Source of the DNA: Azolla pinnata
Taxonomy: Eukaryota; Streptophyta; Polypodiopsida; Salviniales; Salviniaceae
Assembly (NCBI GenBank): GCA_037176905.1
Contig: JBBBWG010000093.1
Coordinates: forward strand, 3,997-38,753
Length of the DNA stretch: 34,757 nt
Direction: 5' to 3'
In this document: piece by piece, positions 10,201-21,564 of the stretch
How the letters are laid out: the number at the start of each line of letters is the position of its first letter
Position numbering within the stretch: position 1 is the stretch's first letter
The notes under the pieces: generated by a model
Databases searched by the model: none
Seen by the model: only the letters and a program-made list of their open reading frames with translations
Told to the model about the DNA's origin: nothing
Position numbers and translations under genes: made by a program

Positions 10201-13160
10201 TCCTAATGATCAATGTGATGATTTTAATGCATTGGATGGCCTTACGGTCAAATATGGTTGCATTGGACTACAGGCACGAAGTCCATATCAAGGACAATAG
10301 TATCAATGATTGCAACTATCGAGGAAGGGGAAAAGAAGAGGAAGCGGATAATGACATGGATGGAAGATTTTAATGCATTGGATGATGAGCAGGTGCTTCT
10401 ACCAAGCTAGAACAAGAAGGATATGTTGTTGATAATGATAATCTTGATGAGGGAGAGCAAGAGGAAGGACAAGCCTCAAATGTTGTTCATTTAATTAAAT
10501 AATTAGTTTACTTCCATGTTATTTGTTTGTTGGTTGCATTAGCAGTTGATACCTGAGGGAATAAGAAATCAAAGTCTCTGTGTGAACTGATGTTAATCTT
10601 GTCTGTTAAGTTTATGTATCTGTAATTTGTTAGTGTATTAAAGTTTCTATAGATTAAGGTATTTTTCAATAATTTGATCAATGCATCTAAAATTAGTTTG
10701 TAGATATGCGACCCTTATGCATCTTTCTTTGGACCTGTTAGAATTGTGGGTAAAAGTGGTTGATTTACTGAACCGAAGTCTACCATTTCTGGAATACAGA
10801 GGAATAACTAGTGCTCCAAAGAATCTTTTGTAGTATATATGAATTTGTTTTTATGGAGAAATAAATAGCTAACACTCCTGAAGAATCTTTTATTTATTTT
10901 TCCAGGAAGTTGATCCCAGTGTAGAGAATGAAGATTTTGAGAATGTGGATGGTGGAGGATTTGTGTCCGAGATAGCAAATGCAATCCCTGGCATTGATGA
11001 GGCGATGAGCTTTGCTGAGATGCTCAAGTATTCTACTGCTTTCTCTTTTTTACCACCACGTTTTATAGGAACGTTTTATAAATGGAAATGAAAGATCTGG
11101 ACGCTTATTGAATCCCATAATTCTGTGATGAATTGAAGAACAACTGAAAGTTTTTGGTAAAATATATTGACTCTAGAATTACTTACTATGTTTTCTTTTT
11201 AGGCTAGTACAAACAATGGATTATTCTGTTATAGTCTTCGATACTGCTCCGACAGGCCACACGTTACGGTTGTTACAATTTCCATCTACATTGGAGAAAG
11301 GTCTCGGTAAGGTGATGGACCTTAAGAACAGATTTGGTGGGCTGATCGGCCAAGTAAGCTTTTGTCATTGTCAAATGTTATAAGCGATGGGGTATCACAT
11401 ACCTTTGGATCGATTTGATGTTTGGTCGCATTTTCTAGTTTTCAAACATGTTTGGAGTAGAAGAGTATGGAGAAGATGCTCTTATGTCCAAATTGGAAGG
11501 CATTCAGACTGTAATCGAGCAAGTAAACAAGCAGTTCCGAGACCCTGTAAGCTGTTGGCTATTCCCAAGTTCATGAACATATAATAGTCAATTAAAATGT
11601 TGTTTAGGTTACCCTGAGGCATTTGGATTTGGAATCTTGACTCTTGTTCAGTTATTAGCACAAGATCTATGACCTCTTAAGCCTATTAATACTGTGCTTT
11701 TGTTGGTGCAGGATTTGACCACCTTTGTCTGTGTGTGCATACCTGAATTTCTCTCTCTTTATGAGACAGAGAGATTGGTTCAAGAACTTACAAAGTTTGA
11801 AATTGACACACATAACATAATTATCAATCAAATTCTTTATGAAGAAGGTTGTGAAATCCAGAAATCCTCTTTTTGCATATTCTCGCAGTCACCAAAACCT
11901 GCTTTAATTACAATGTTTCTAATGAACAGGCGTAGAATCCAAGTTATTATGTGCTCGAATGCGAATGCAGCAGAAATATCTTGACCAATTTTATGAGCTT
12001 TATGAAGACTTCCACATTACATTATTGCCTCTACTCCCTGAGGAGGTATGATCCACCCTTTTACCTGTTCTTTTATGGTACTAAGAAACAGTATATTTTA
12101 TGGAAGGAAGATTACTTAGTGACTTAAAACTTCTTTGATACACAATAGATTATAATGTGGTAGTATGATGTAAAAGCAGGGATTTGAGAAAAAACCACGA
12201 TTCATGTTCTCTATCCCTTCTCCTGCATAAGCATATTGTTGCCTGTAGTCCATAATAGATTATAATGTGGTAGTATGATGTAAAAGCAGGGATTTGAGAA
12301 AAAACCACGATTCATGTTCTCTATCCCTTCTCCTGCATAAGCATATTGTTGCCCGTAGTCCATAATTTTGTATTGTTTACACGTTCTACGTAGTTTCTCA
12401 CTTAATGAAACTGTCCAAGAAAACAAGTTGAACTATCCCAAGAAAACCAGGTCCTTTAGACCAGCTATCCACATTTCCTCTTGCATTACTCACTTTTTAA
12501 ATTGGCAAATTATCAATTCGTGTGACAAGAAGTATATTTTCTAACCATCATTGAGGATTCCCTCAATCTGAAAGTTTGAAATCGGTTGAGCAATCACATA
12601 CTATATACATACATGTTTATGAACCTGCGCATAGATCATCATAGAGATTCATGGCATGATTCAAGCATGGATATCCCTTCAGAAAGGAGCAGATTCCTAT
12701 TGATTGGCAGGTGATTAATCATTCTGATTTGGCAGGAAGTGTGCAAACTCTGTACACAACGTGAGGTATACTCACAAACCATACCTGTAATGACCACAAA
12801 TGCACCACTAGAAAATATGCTGAGAAATCGGAAGAGATTTTGTTCAAGTTGGAAAAAGTATAGTCATGCCTTCAGATGAATCTTCTCTTCTCTGCCTCCA
12901 CTTTTTTGTCAATCTTCTGATGGTTATATCAATGCAACAACCATTTAATTTCTGACATGAGTTGGCAGGTTCGTGGAGTCCGAGCATTGGAAGACTTTGC
13001 GAAGAACCTCTTAGTTCCTTTTAAGCAGTCTTTGGCGATAGAGCCAAAGGAAAAGAGTGTGGATGAGCTAGAAGCAGAAGCTAAGAAGCTCAGGGAGCGA
13101 TTATTGGAGATCGAACTGAAGATCGAGAATCAGAGGAAAGGAAAAGCATCGGTTGCATGA
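7252..13160 (+). CDS. GET3: ATPase GET3 (guided entry of tail-anchored proteins; ASNA1/ArsA family), 7 exons
   Basis: Exons 7252-7491, 10906-11027, 11203-11353, 11439-11546, 11712-11847, 11930-12045 and 12969-13160 give 354 residues, about the length I recall for Arabidopsis GET3a. GET3 is the cytosolic ATPase that binds tail anchors and hands them to the ER receptor. Visible motifs: deviant Walker [11 protein letters not shown] (20-29), Switch [11 protein letters not shown] (51-60), [11 protein letters not shown] before the client helices, Switch [14 protein letters not shown] (134-145), and IINQ in the adenine-binding region. The CxxC zinc pair of yeast and animal Get3 is absent: only one Cys lies in [17 protein letters not shown]. 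No transit peptide is seen, so this fits the cytosolic form rather than organellar paralogues. Introns are all GT-AG, and the first exon is much more GC-rich than the rest. The start was chosen by homologue length; an in-frame ATG at 7141 would add 37 residues. Confidence 0.95.
7492..10905 (+). other. Large first intron of GET3
   Basis: A 3.4-kb intron begins GTGAGT, directly after the first-exon ATG codon, and ends TTTTCCAG. It is AT-rich and contains no intact gene. Near its 5' end are two close AGGGTTTT motifs (7500-7516). Around 10320-10502 lies a short acid-rich frame that could be the tail of an old transposase. A frame at 9593-9874 is not recognisable. First introns of this size often carry regulatory sequence, but nothing specific is shown here. 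Confidence 0.7.
12144..12363 (+). repeat. Near-perfect 110-bp tandem duplication in GET3 intron 6
   Basis: Two adjacent copies (12144-12253 and 12254-12363) begin AATAGATTATAATGTGG. The only difference I see is one transition near the end (GCCTGTAG against GCCCGTAG). The near identity indicates a recent event. It lies wholly inside the intron at 12046-12968 and does not touch a splice site. Confidence 0.95.
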
Positions 13161-14551
13161 AAAGGATTCCTATTTTATTTTACAAAGGCACGGGGATGTT
13201 TTTATAATTTGAAAGCATGTTCCATTAAAGAGGCATGATATCTGCTTTTTTATTCTTTTTTGCCTTATTTCAGAGTTCTGCTTCATGCTAACAGTACAGT
13301 TATTTCTTATTTGTTTTTTGGGTTTCAGTCCAAAGGATCATCTATACAGGTAGAAAGATGATAATTGGAGTCTGGCACAGTGTGCTGAGGATCAGGTTGT
13401 TGCTGACATTGCTATCAATTTATATATAGGACTAATGAATAGCTGGTGGGAACTTAAAGCATGGTCCAAACTACTTATAACCATAATTATGGAGAGTTGA
13501 GATAGCCCCAGATTATATTCTTAAGGTGGTAACACCATGCCATCATCATCATCATCAACATAAGTGGCACTCCCCTCTCCTTTTCCATTTGATCTTTTTC
13601 TCCACATTCATTACAAAACTTTTAGCCGAATCGGCAATATGTGCAAGTGCCTCGAGATTCTGCTCTGAATATTCATTACCGAGACAATTTTTATAGAGAA
13701 TAACAAGTCCTTGCAATGTATGCCTTGCGCTGTTTTTGGGTGCTTGATGCTCTGCCTAAAGATGTGCTTTTGCAAACGGTCGGTTTTGACAGGTAATGGA
13801 AGTTTCTAGTTCATGTTTGGTTAAGGCCTTGCCTTTGTTTCATGTAATGAATGTAAGCGGCCGTTGAAGCGGTGTGAAGGGAAATATGTTAATGGTCCAA
13901 TAGTTTGATCTATGGAGCATGTTTTATACACAGAATTGCTGATAATCCTAACACCTACATCATGACATAAAAGTTGTTAAGAGTATAAGTTGTTAGAGCG
14001 GTATTACAGGCCCCTCTTTGGGTGTTGTTTTTATTTGGGAGATTGTGTTTGTGCCCATAATATCGGTAACCTGTTTGAGCTAATCAATACCCTTGTATGA
14101 TAATAATTGATGAGATGAGCTATGGATTTTTACATCAGCATAACCATCAATTGCTATGCTATCCAAATTTGGGGACAAACCAACCATATATATCATCTTG
14201 TCATGTATGATCCTTACCCAAATTTGAGAGGTAAGGATCGGTCTCATCGCAATCGTTTCAGTATGTTCGAAACAGCGAAAACCGGTTGAAATCTTACAAA
14301 AGCATGCCAAGTGAAGATCGAGCATCTTGTCGATTTTTTGCACTCAAAATCAAGCAAAAGTTCTGGGCGATCTGATGAGCTGTGATCGGAATTACTCACT
14401 CAGCTTTTAGCAGATTGCAGTTTGGCACAATCAACAAAAGTGCCCAAGAAAGAAGAAAGAGACGCTGCAGTGATCAGTAGCAGCAGCGAATTTGTAGGCT
14501 CTGGTACACAAGGTTTTGGTTGCTTTGCTTCAGCTTCTGTATGAAGGTGCC
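13161..14551. other. GET3 3' region and PPR gene upstream region
   Basis: The first few hundred bases are T-rich and presumably hold the GET3 3' UTR. A short CATCATCAT run lies near 13540-13555. No coding region or RNA gene was recognised. The last 150 bases before the next ATG are CAG-rich and probably belong to the PPR gene leader. Confidence 0.5.
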
Positions 14552-17222
14552 ATGGCCTGGCTGAGGAGGGTTTTAGTCCTCTCCAACACCACAACCACCA
14601 CCAGGGGCTTCAGAAGTTCTCGCCCATCTCCATGCCCTCTTCTTCCAACTGCCAGACTCTTGTCGGCCTCCTCCTGGACTGCTGCTGATCGGCAAAGGCT
14701 TCAGCCATCCCTTGACAGGTAAGGGAGGGAGTTAGAGACCTTGTGAGAGCGTGAGAATCTGTCTTTTTCAACTGTTTATGCCGTTCCGGTTGGGATCCAT
14801 GGGTCTGGGATCCTGCACCCATGGCAAAGGGTTGGAACTTGGATTCTCTCAAGAACATTGTTGCTTTAGAAAACGCATTCCACATTATCTCTCGGCTCTT
14901 ATGTGGTTTCTTCAACTATGCTCTTCGCCTGACATCTCCCTCCATGAAGAGCAATTTGTGATCGAGCCATTCAGGGGATCGTGTCATCGTATGTGTCATT
15001 CGATCGCATTTTTCAGGCATCATCCTTCCATCCCCTGTTTTGTAGCAGGGGCTGTTGTGGAAAGATTGGAAACCGTTTCAGAGCAGAGCTGAAATAGGAG
15101 GAGAACGAACGGGGGTGTTTCTCCTGCCTGAAAGCAAATGATCTTGCCTAAGCAAAGAACAATTTTGGATAGGGAAAAACTTGCTCTCCTTGCAAACATA
15201 GTGGCCTTTTGTGTCTGAACTCATACAAAGCTTCAAGAAAACCATGAAGAAAATACTAAAGGTGTTCACAGGAAGACTTTTCTGAATTACTTTTCTGAAT
15301 GGGGGGCTTGATGCATACAAATTTACAATATAAATTAAACCCGAAATTTGAAACATGTTCTTCACAAGAACATATTGGATGAATAACCTCAACTGCTCAG
15401 GAACTCAGGGGTAATAATATACCTAGAGAGTTACTGATCTTCGTATAACCCGATTTTATGATTGAGAAATCTTTTACAGAATCTTGGCCACACAATGGAA
15501 AAGGCTTTTATATAAGCCATGGTTTGATGATGTGAAGGTCTTTTGTATCACTATCGTTTCGTGGTGCAAAGGTCCTTATGCCTATCGAAGTAGAGTGTGA
15601 AGCTTATAAAAGTAATGCTCCTTTGCATTCCACATTAAATTGGGCAGAGCTGAATACCCACGTGAGCAAATCATGAGCGAGTACATGTAGATAGATATAC
15701 AGTGAATGAAGATACCAAAGATGTTTTACAGCATTTGAAGCTTATAGTGGCAGTTTGCTAGCATACCCATTCATTTGTGCTGCTTTGTTCAGTGCAAATT
15801 TACAGGCATTTTCCACGGAAGCACCAGGACCAACGAAGAAGAAACTGAAGAAGCTAAAGAAGCCTGAAGGTGGTACGAAAGGTTCGAATAGGTTCATGGT
15901 TCAAGATTGGCGGCATGGCATAAGTCCCAAAGCAGTTGCCCTTGTTGAACAGGTTTCTTCTTAATATGTTCTAAGTGTCCTGAGGTCTTTTGTCATGTGA
16001 CAAAGAGGTTCTTTTGATCCATGAAAATTTGCAGAATAATAAAAAACCTTCGTGTTGTAGATAAATGTATACGAAATTTATACTAAAGATAGGTAGTCTC
16101 TATGAACAGAACATCGTACCATTAGATGAAACGTGAGTTTCTGTCTTTTGTAACCACAAAGGCTTTTTGAATGCTTGTCGCATTCTACCCGTTGTCTATG
16201 CATCTGATTCGAATGTCAAAAATTTACTCTAAGTAAGCTGCTCATTGTAGTTCAGATTCTAAGAAGTCAGGATGAAAAGAAAGCCATTTGGAAAGAACTG
16301 GACCTGTGGGTGGAATCACAGGGAGAAATTTCGATTGCATATGTTAAACAGGCATTGCATGCACTCAAGCAAAAGAAGCATTGGAGCCGAGTTATTCAGG
16401 TTGTCCTTCTGGTCGAAAGCTTCCATGTTTTAGAAAGCTTTTGAGAGTTTTTCTGCTGCACGATTGAAAAAAACGAGATCGTGGTTTGTTTGTAAAAGGT
16501 TTCAGAGTGGATGCTACAGAGAGGGGAAGGAAAGACTCTTCGGACTTACGAGGTGCTGTTACAAGCGTTGGATATGCAGAAGTATGCAACAGAGGCAGAG
16601 AGGCTATGGAAGAACGATATCTTGAAGAGCTCGTGGTCGATTCCGAGTCGATTGGTTTCATATGCATTGGACATGTTCGATCGCCATCAGAAGCCGCTTG
16701 AAGTGATCAAGGTAGTTATGATTTCCCATCTCCGATCCTCTCCATCAGAAGTATCAATAACCAGATCATGAGGTGATCTGGTTATATATACAGACACAAA
16801 TGGTGAGATTCATGTTATGTATGAAGTTGTTGCATGTAAGCATCGATAAATGAAAACATCTCCGCTTGTCCCATCCTCTCATGGAACTATCGATAACCAA
16901 CTTACGGAATCTGGTGAGATAAAGACTTTGCATATACTAAGAGTGTGTAATTCATGTTTTGTGTGAAGTCGCATGTAAAAAAGCATCGATGAATCTGATA
17001 TTTGAGAGCACTCATCGTGTCTGAGAACATGTCTGTCTCTTTGTTTTACAGCTCTTCATAGACATGGAGAGAAGCGGGAGGAAATTCGATAAGCCGTCCA
17101 TTGTTAAGGTTTCCAAGGCATATGAACAACAAGGATTCCTTGCAATGAAAGAGGAGTTACTGGCCAAGTATAACCTTGTCTCTCCACATGACAGGAAAGA
17201 GATGAAGAAAGAGTTGGTCTGA
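14552..17222 (+). CDS. Short organellar pentatricopeptide-repeat protein, At4g18975-like (5 exons)
   Basis: Exons 14552-14718, 15793-15952, 16256-16399, 16499-16711 and 17052-17222 give about 284 residues. The first 43 residues (MAWLRRVLVLSN...) are rich in Arg, Ser and Thr with no acidic residue, as in mitochondrial or plastid targeting peptides. A Lys-rich segment (KKKLKKLKKPE) follows. The remainder reads as paired helices of a small PPR protein: DWRHGISPKAVALVEQ, ALHALKQKKHWSRVIQVSEW, TYEVLLQALDMQKYATEAER, then LFIDMERSGRKFDKPSIVKV. The order and spacing match the small plant PPR protein At4g18975 as I remember it. The protein probably binds organellar RNA; no target can be inferred. The least certain boundary is the exon 2 acceptor. 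The one chosen, at 15792, keeps the frame by adding T-GCA-AAT, whereas the nearby CAG at 15815-15817 would shift the frame. Confidence 0.85.
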
Positions 17223-18603
17223 TCTTTGTTGGGGGACTTAGCAAGCAAAACCAGTGTAAATCTGTTAGCTTACAGATCGAACAAGTGTTCACTACAGGTT
17301 GCAACATGGAACATATACACGCTTTGGTACAAAAGTGTATACGCATCTGCTGATAATGTTGCCATAGTCAGGTTCTATATGGGCATGCAATGAACCAAAT
17401 GCAGATGTAGAGTTTCTCTGTTGAAATCTGATAGAGACCGACGGGTGAAATGCTTCTGCAGATTTACCCATCTAACAAGTTACTGAGTTGAGAATTGAAC
17501 AGTCACAACAGCTCTTGCTCTTGTTACTGGTAGAGAATCAAATGTTGCAAAGCCACACTCTTACTAATCTTTGTTTACACCAGTCTGTAATCTGCTGGCT
17601 TATTCATCTTGATTGCATTGCTCTATCAATTGAGCACCGTCCTCAAATTTTGCATGCTGAGATTGGTGGAGGTTTTATTCAGGGCTTGTTGAATTATCAC
17701 AAAGAGCATTAGCTCCATCTAGTGATATGTGTATAAACCAACTGCAACCAGCTGAAGATTCCACCATGAATCCATTCATAAACATGTTAATTTATCAGAG
17801 TGTATGCTTTGCATCAATTCACCGTTAATTCTCCATCTTCTTGCGACCGAATCTTCAAAAGCTTTACCAGATTTCAATATCATTCCAAATCATCGTTATC
17901 ATCTTTTCCCACTATCACCACATTCAACATACAACACCACTAATTTTAACATTGTGACCTCCTAGAATTAGATTCTCAAATTAAAATCCTAGAATAAAAT
18001 CAAACAAATCACCCAAATCACGATCCAGCCACCAAAAAACTCCGCCTTACTTTAATCCTTGCATCCCAAGCAAGCTAAAGTCAGATCTATTAGACTTTCA
18101 CCTTTAGACTTTGGAGAATATCATAGATGGTGCACTGTTTCATAATCAAAGACACAACACTGTAGAATAACACCGAAACGCGATACGGATATAAAAAACA
18201 CAGACAAAGAATCCCTAAATCAAATCAGAGGCACGAGATCACGTTACATATCCAGAATCACGCAACCTTCTCTCAACACTTCAAATCAAGGATTTACATT
18301 TGGAGAGATACTATAGTGCACATCTCACTGTATCATTAGAGGGATCGAGTGTCTGTTCTGTCAGTTCTTTTCTCCATAAGCAGATAAAACAGAAATTGCG
18401 GAGCGGAACCACGGGGGGAAAGGCACGAAAACCAGACCGATATGAAACAAGTTTTGATGGTGGATAAAAAAGGATAGAAATCCGAGGACCATGACAGAAA
18501 AATAAACCTACAATCTTTCTCCATCTATCACCTTCTGCTGCACGTTACCGCTTCTCTCTACCTTAGCTTTCCTTTCACCATCATTCGACCTGGCTTCCAT
18601 CCC
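17223..18603. other. Convergent intergenic space between PPR and H2B genes
   Basis: The space holds the 3' ends of two genes facing each other. A 74-codon frame at 17488-17712 has no recognisable domain. The sequence is AT-rich without striking repeats. No RNA gene was recognised. Confidence 0.55.
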
Positions 18604-19050
18604 TCAAGCGCTGGTGAACTTAGTCACAGCCTTCGTCCCCTCCGAGACGGCATGCTTCGCGAGCTCCCCGGGCAAGATCAAGCGAACAGCGGTCTGAATC
18701 TCCCGGCTGGTGATGGTCGGCTTCTTGTTGTAGCGAGCAAGGCGCGCGGCCTCCTGGGCGAGCTTCTCAAAGATGTCGTTGATGAAGGAGTTCATGATGC
18801 CCATGGCCTTGGAGGAGATACCGGTGTCGGGGTGGACCTGCTTGAGGACCTTGAAGATGTAGATCTTGTAGGTCTCGATGTTCTTCTTGGCCTTCTTCTT
18901 CTTCTTGTCGGAGGAGGAGGAGTCTTTGGAGGAGGATCCGGGCTTCTTCTCGGCGGCGGGCTTCTTGCCGGCGGGCTTCTTGCCGGCCTTCACAGACTTG
19001 GAAGCCTTCTGCTCGGCCTCTGAGGGAGTGGAGGAGGACTTAGGCGCCAT
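18604..19050 (-). CDS. Histone H2B
   Basis: Intronless, 148 residues, starting [15 protein letters not shown]. The N-terminal tail (1-57) is rich in Lys, Pro, Ala and Ser with [17 protein letters not shown] repeats, typical of plant H2B. The histone fold follows: [19 protein letters not shown], then [21 protein letters not shown], then [20 protein letters not shown]. The C-terminal helix is [15 protein letters not shown], whose Lys144 corresponds to the conserved monoubiquitination site. H2B pairs with H2A in the nucleosome. A longer open frame continues upstream to 19278, but the MAPK start is the family's, and the extension runs through the 5' UTR hexamer repeat and the promoter. The Thr in HPDTG differs from the HPDIG I remember for Arabidopsis and rice. 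The gene is probably S-phase expressed, judged from its promoter. Confidence 0.97.
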   Translation of the reverse strand: MAPKSSSTPSEAEQKASKSVKAGKKPAGKKPAAEKKPGSSSKDSSSSDKKKKKAKKNIETYKIYIFKVLKQVHPDTGISSKAMGIMNSFINDIFEKLAQEAARLARYNKKPTITSREIQTAVRLILPGELAKHAVSEGTKAVTKFTSA

Positions 19051-19101
19051 AGCCTGTGCTCGATCGAGACTCCTGATTCCTGCTAGGGTTTTCCTTCCTG
19101 C

Positions 19102-19136
19102 GGCGATGGCGATGGCGATGGCGATGGCGATGGCGA
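19102..19136 (-). repeat. Hexanucleotide run in the H2B 5' UTR
   Basis: Five to six copies of GGCGAT (CGCCAT on the coding strand) lie 50-85 bases upstream of the H2B start codon. The coding strand has no ATG in this run, so it does not create upstream start codons. Confidence 0.9.
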
Positions 19137-19160
19137 AAGAAAGAGCTTCTTCCTCTCCGG

Positions 19161-19168
19161 TTTTATAT
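19161..19168 (-). promoter_or_regulatory. TATA box of the H2B gene
   Basis: On the coding strand this reads GGATATAAAACC, 110 bases upstream of the start codon. With a start site 25-30 bases downstream it gives a leader of about 80 bases, normal for plant histone genes. Confidence 0.7.
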
Positions 19169-19191
19169 CCTTTGGCGGGGCTCTCTTCCGC

Positions 19192-19216
19192 CCAATCAGC
19201 GCCCAGGACGCGGATC
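19192..19216 (-). promoter_or_regulatory. CCAAT-type box and histone octamer upstream of H2B
   Basis: CCAATCAG at 19192-19199 (GATTGG on the coding strand) and CGCGGATC at 19209-19216 lie 25-50 bases upstream of the TATA box. CGCGGATC is the octamer known from plant histone promoters, associated with S-phase and meristem expression. Position and identity together make it a convincing element. Confidence 0.7.
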
Positions 19217-19239
19217 GCCAGCTCATCGCGCCTTCCCCA

Positions 19240-19323
19240 CCGTCCGATCGCCGCCCCTGCCCATCGGACGGCTCTCACCCCCCTCCCCCCGCAGCACCGT
19301 CCGATCTCCCCTCGATCGGACGG
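19240..19323 (-). promoter_or_regulatory. Four CCGTCCGAT elements in the H2B promoter
   Basis: CCGTCCGATC occurs at 19240-19249 and CCGTCCGAT at 19297-19305. The inverted form ATCGGACGG occurs at 19263-19271 and GATCGGACGG at 19314-19323. This gives two alternating head-to-head pairs spaced 14-24 bases apart within the proximal promoter. The regular arrangement suggests protein-binding sites. I cannot name the factor. Confidence 0.55.
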
Positions 19324-20073
19324 CTCTCGTACGCCTTTCGTTTTTTTCCCCTCTTTTTGCTCCTATTTTAAAATTTTCTTCGGAATTTTGTGCTTTGAAT
19401 CTAATTTTCTTTGTTTTTAATTTCTTGTTTTTCTTTTCTGAAAGGTTTTCTTCTTCTCTTGTTTTTTTTTATTTGTATTCTTCTTTTTTATATCTTATTG
19501 TGTTAATTTGTGTTATGTATATATGCTTCTAGTTTTTGGGAAATTTATTTTATTTTATTCCTGATCACTTCCCACTAATTGATCCTAATCGATTCCCTTG
19601 CTATATTCGAGTAACAAAAGTTAGCGATTTTAGAATCTAATTGATTGGTTAATATGTTGAGCGTTAACCAATTAGTTAATGTGATGTTAATCCAGTAGTT
19701 TTGTTGGCCGTCTCTTTCAAATGTTAATCCAGATGTTAATGACAAGGCATATATGTGATGTTAATTGAGCTCACAATTAATTGATATGGTGTTAAAACTA
19801 GGCGTTAATTTGTAGTTTCTAGTTTTTGTACGCGTTAAAAATATAAATTTATAATTATGTTAGGCGTTCCAGTAAATTTCCCTCAGTTGTTTCAGGAAAA
19901 AAAATGAAGCTTTACAGGCTTCTCGACTCGATTGCTGTTTTTCATCTGTAGTTTATATTTGCACACAAAATTTGGCTCTTGCATCCGAGTCCACCACCGC
20001 ATACGAATCACATTTTAGTGTCAAAAAGGGAAGTGCAAGATTACGAGTCCAGATGCAGACCCATTGGCGCAAC
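19324..20073. other. AT-rich intergenic stretch with GTTAAT motifs
   Basis: A T-rich block (about 19340-19560) is followed by many GTTAAT/GTTAAC words (about 19660-19840). No gene or RNA was recognised. Confidence 0.5.
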
Positions 20074-20259
20074 AGATTTCGGGCTATATCATTCACCTGG
20101 CAACAGATTTCGGAATTCTGGAATCTCCGACCCCCCCCCTGGAGGGAATCTGCGAGCAAACGACGGAGATTTCGAGCTATATCATTCACCTGGCAACGGA
20201 TTTCGGAATTCTGGAATCTCCGACTCCCCCCCTGGAGTGAATCTGCGAGCAAACGACGG
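20074..20259. repeat. 93-bp tandem duplication
   Basis: Two adjacent copies (20074-20166 and 20167-20259) begin AGATTTCG and end AACGACGG, with only a few substitutions. The unit is exactly 31 codons, so frames on either strand stay in register through both copies. A minus-strand frame across 19953-20378 repeats a RRLLADSLQGG segment and a QVNDIARNL segment twice. Its first ATG lies inside the frame, and no homologue is recognised, so coding is not claimed. Confidence 0.9.
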
Positions 20260-20519
20260 ATCAGTGGCGGGGCCTTACATGATCTTTCTCGCGCCGCTTG
20301 CATGTCCTCTTCCTCCTCCTTCGACGATGAATCATCAGATGCACGGACTGCAGCTGGGGCGGGGGCATTCTCCGCCACATCCAGATGATTGAGAAAAGAA
20401 AGCTACCGATATGTATATACAGAGCTTGCTTCTGTCTCATGAATGCGGGCCATGGCAGAGCCAACAGCAACACGATCGATTTATCGCCAGATCCTGGCTT
20501 TTTGCATGGCTCCAAGGGC

Positions 20520-21510
20520 TGAACTCGTTCTGTCCATCCATCCGATTCTGCAAAGTATATATCCTTCCTCATCAAATCGAATCAATCGTCATTCATCGAT
20601 CCATAATTCTCGTCGCCGATCGATCGAATCATCCTCTTCTTCCACACCCCATTCATCCATTGCATTCATCGATCGTTATTCGCCCGATCCATGCATGCAC
20701 ACATGCATGCATTCGTATTCGCATTCGTCCGTCATGCACATCATCGGCCGAACCATCCCCTTCCATGCATGCATGCATTCGCTGACACTCATCCGCCGAA
20801 GCGATCCATCATCGATCATCCTTTCGTGCATGCATGCATTCATAGGCAATCATCCAACGATGCGTCGTCCATCATCAGCCATGATTCATGCATTCATCTA
20901 CCATGATCACCATCAACTTCATTTCTCCCTATCACCTCTGCAGCCATAATCATCATCACCACCACCATCATCACCACCATCACCACCATCATCACCATCA
21001 TTCATGCGTTCATCCACCATGATCTCCATCACCATCCTCGCCATCTCCACCACCACGACCATCAGCATCTGCATCATTCATGCATTCACACACCACCATC
21101 TTCATCATCCATCATCCATGCATTCATCCAAGGGGCATCACTCATGCATTCATCCACCATCACTCCATCATCCACATCGCACATGCATTCATCTAGGATC
21201 ATGATCCATTGCCCACCATCATGATCACCTGCATTCCACGATCACCATCATCATGATCATCTGCATTCCACGATCACCACCATCATCATCCACCACCACC
21301 ATCATCCACCACCATGATCATCCACCATCATCATCATCATTCACCACCATCATCCGCCATCATCATCATTCACCACCATCATCCGCCATCATCATCATCC
21401 ACCACCACCACCATCCACCGGCACCATCATCCACCACCATGATCATCCACCATCACCATCATCACCATCATTACCACCACCATCACTACCACCACCATCA
21501 TCATCATTCA
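20520..21510. repeat. Long CATCATCAC / CATGCATTCATC simple-repeat region upstream of DiT1
   Basis: Nearly 1 kb is dominated by CAT, CAC, CATTCATC and CATGCATG words. From about 20950 it becomes almost pure CAY triplets (CACCACCATCATC), strongly C/A-biased on the plus strand. All frames give His, Ser, Pro and Ile runs, and no ORF here is credited. It separates the H2B region from the DiT1 promoter. Confidence 0.9.
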
Positions 21511-21564
21511 TCCGTAACCGAAAGGGAAAATGAACAAATCTCAGAAAATACAGGAATTTTCTGT

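Noticed and set aside
14751..15092. 113-codon ORF in PPR intron 1
   Set aside because: It lies between a clear donor (14719) and acceptor (15792) and has no PPR similarity.
19051..19278. N-terminal extension of the H2B frame
   Set aside because: It runs through the 5' UTR repeat, the TATA box and the octamer. The family start MAPK is at 19050.
18652..19420. Plus-strand ORFs opposite histone H2B
   Set aside because: They are antisense shadows of the H2B coding sequence and its GC-rich promoter. H2B itself is unmistakable.
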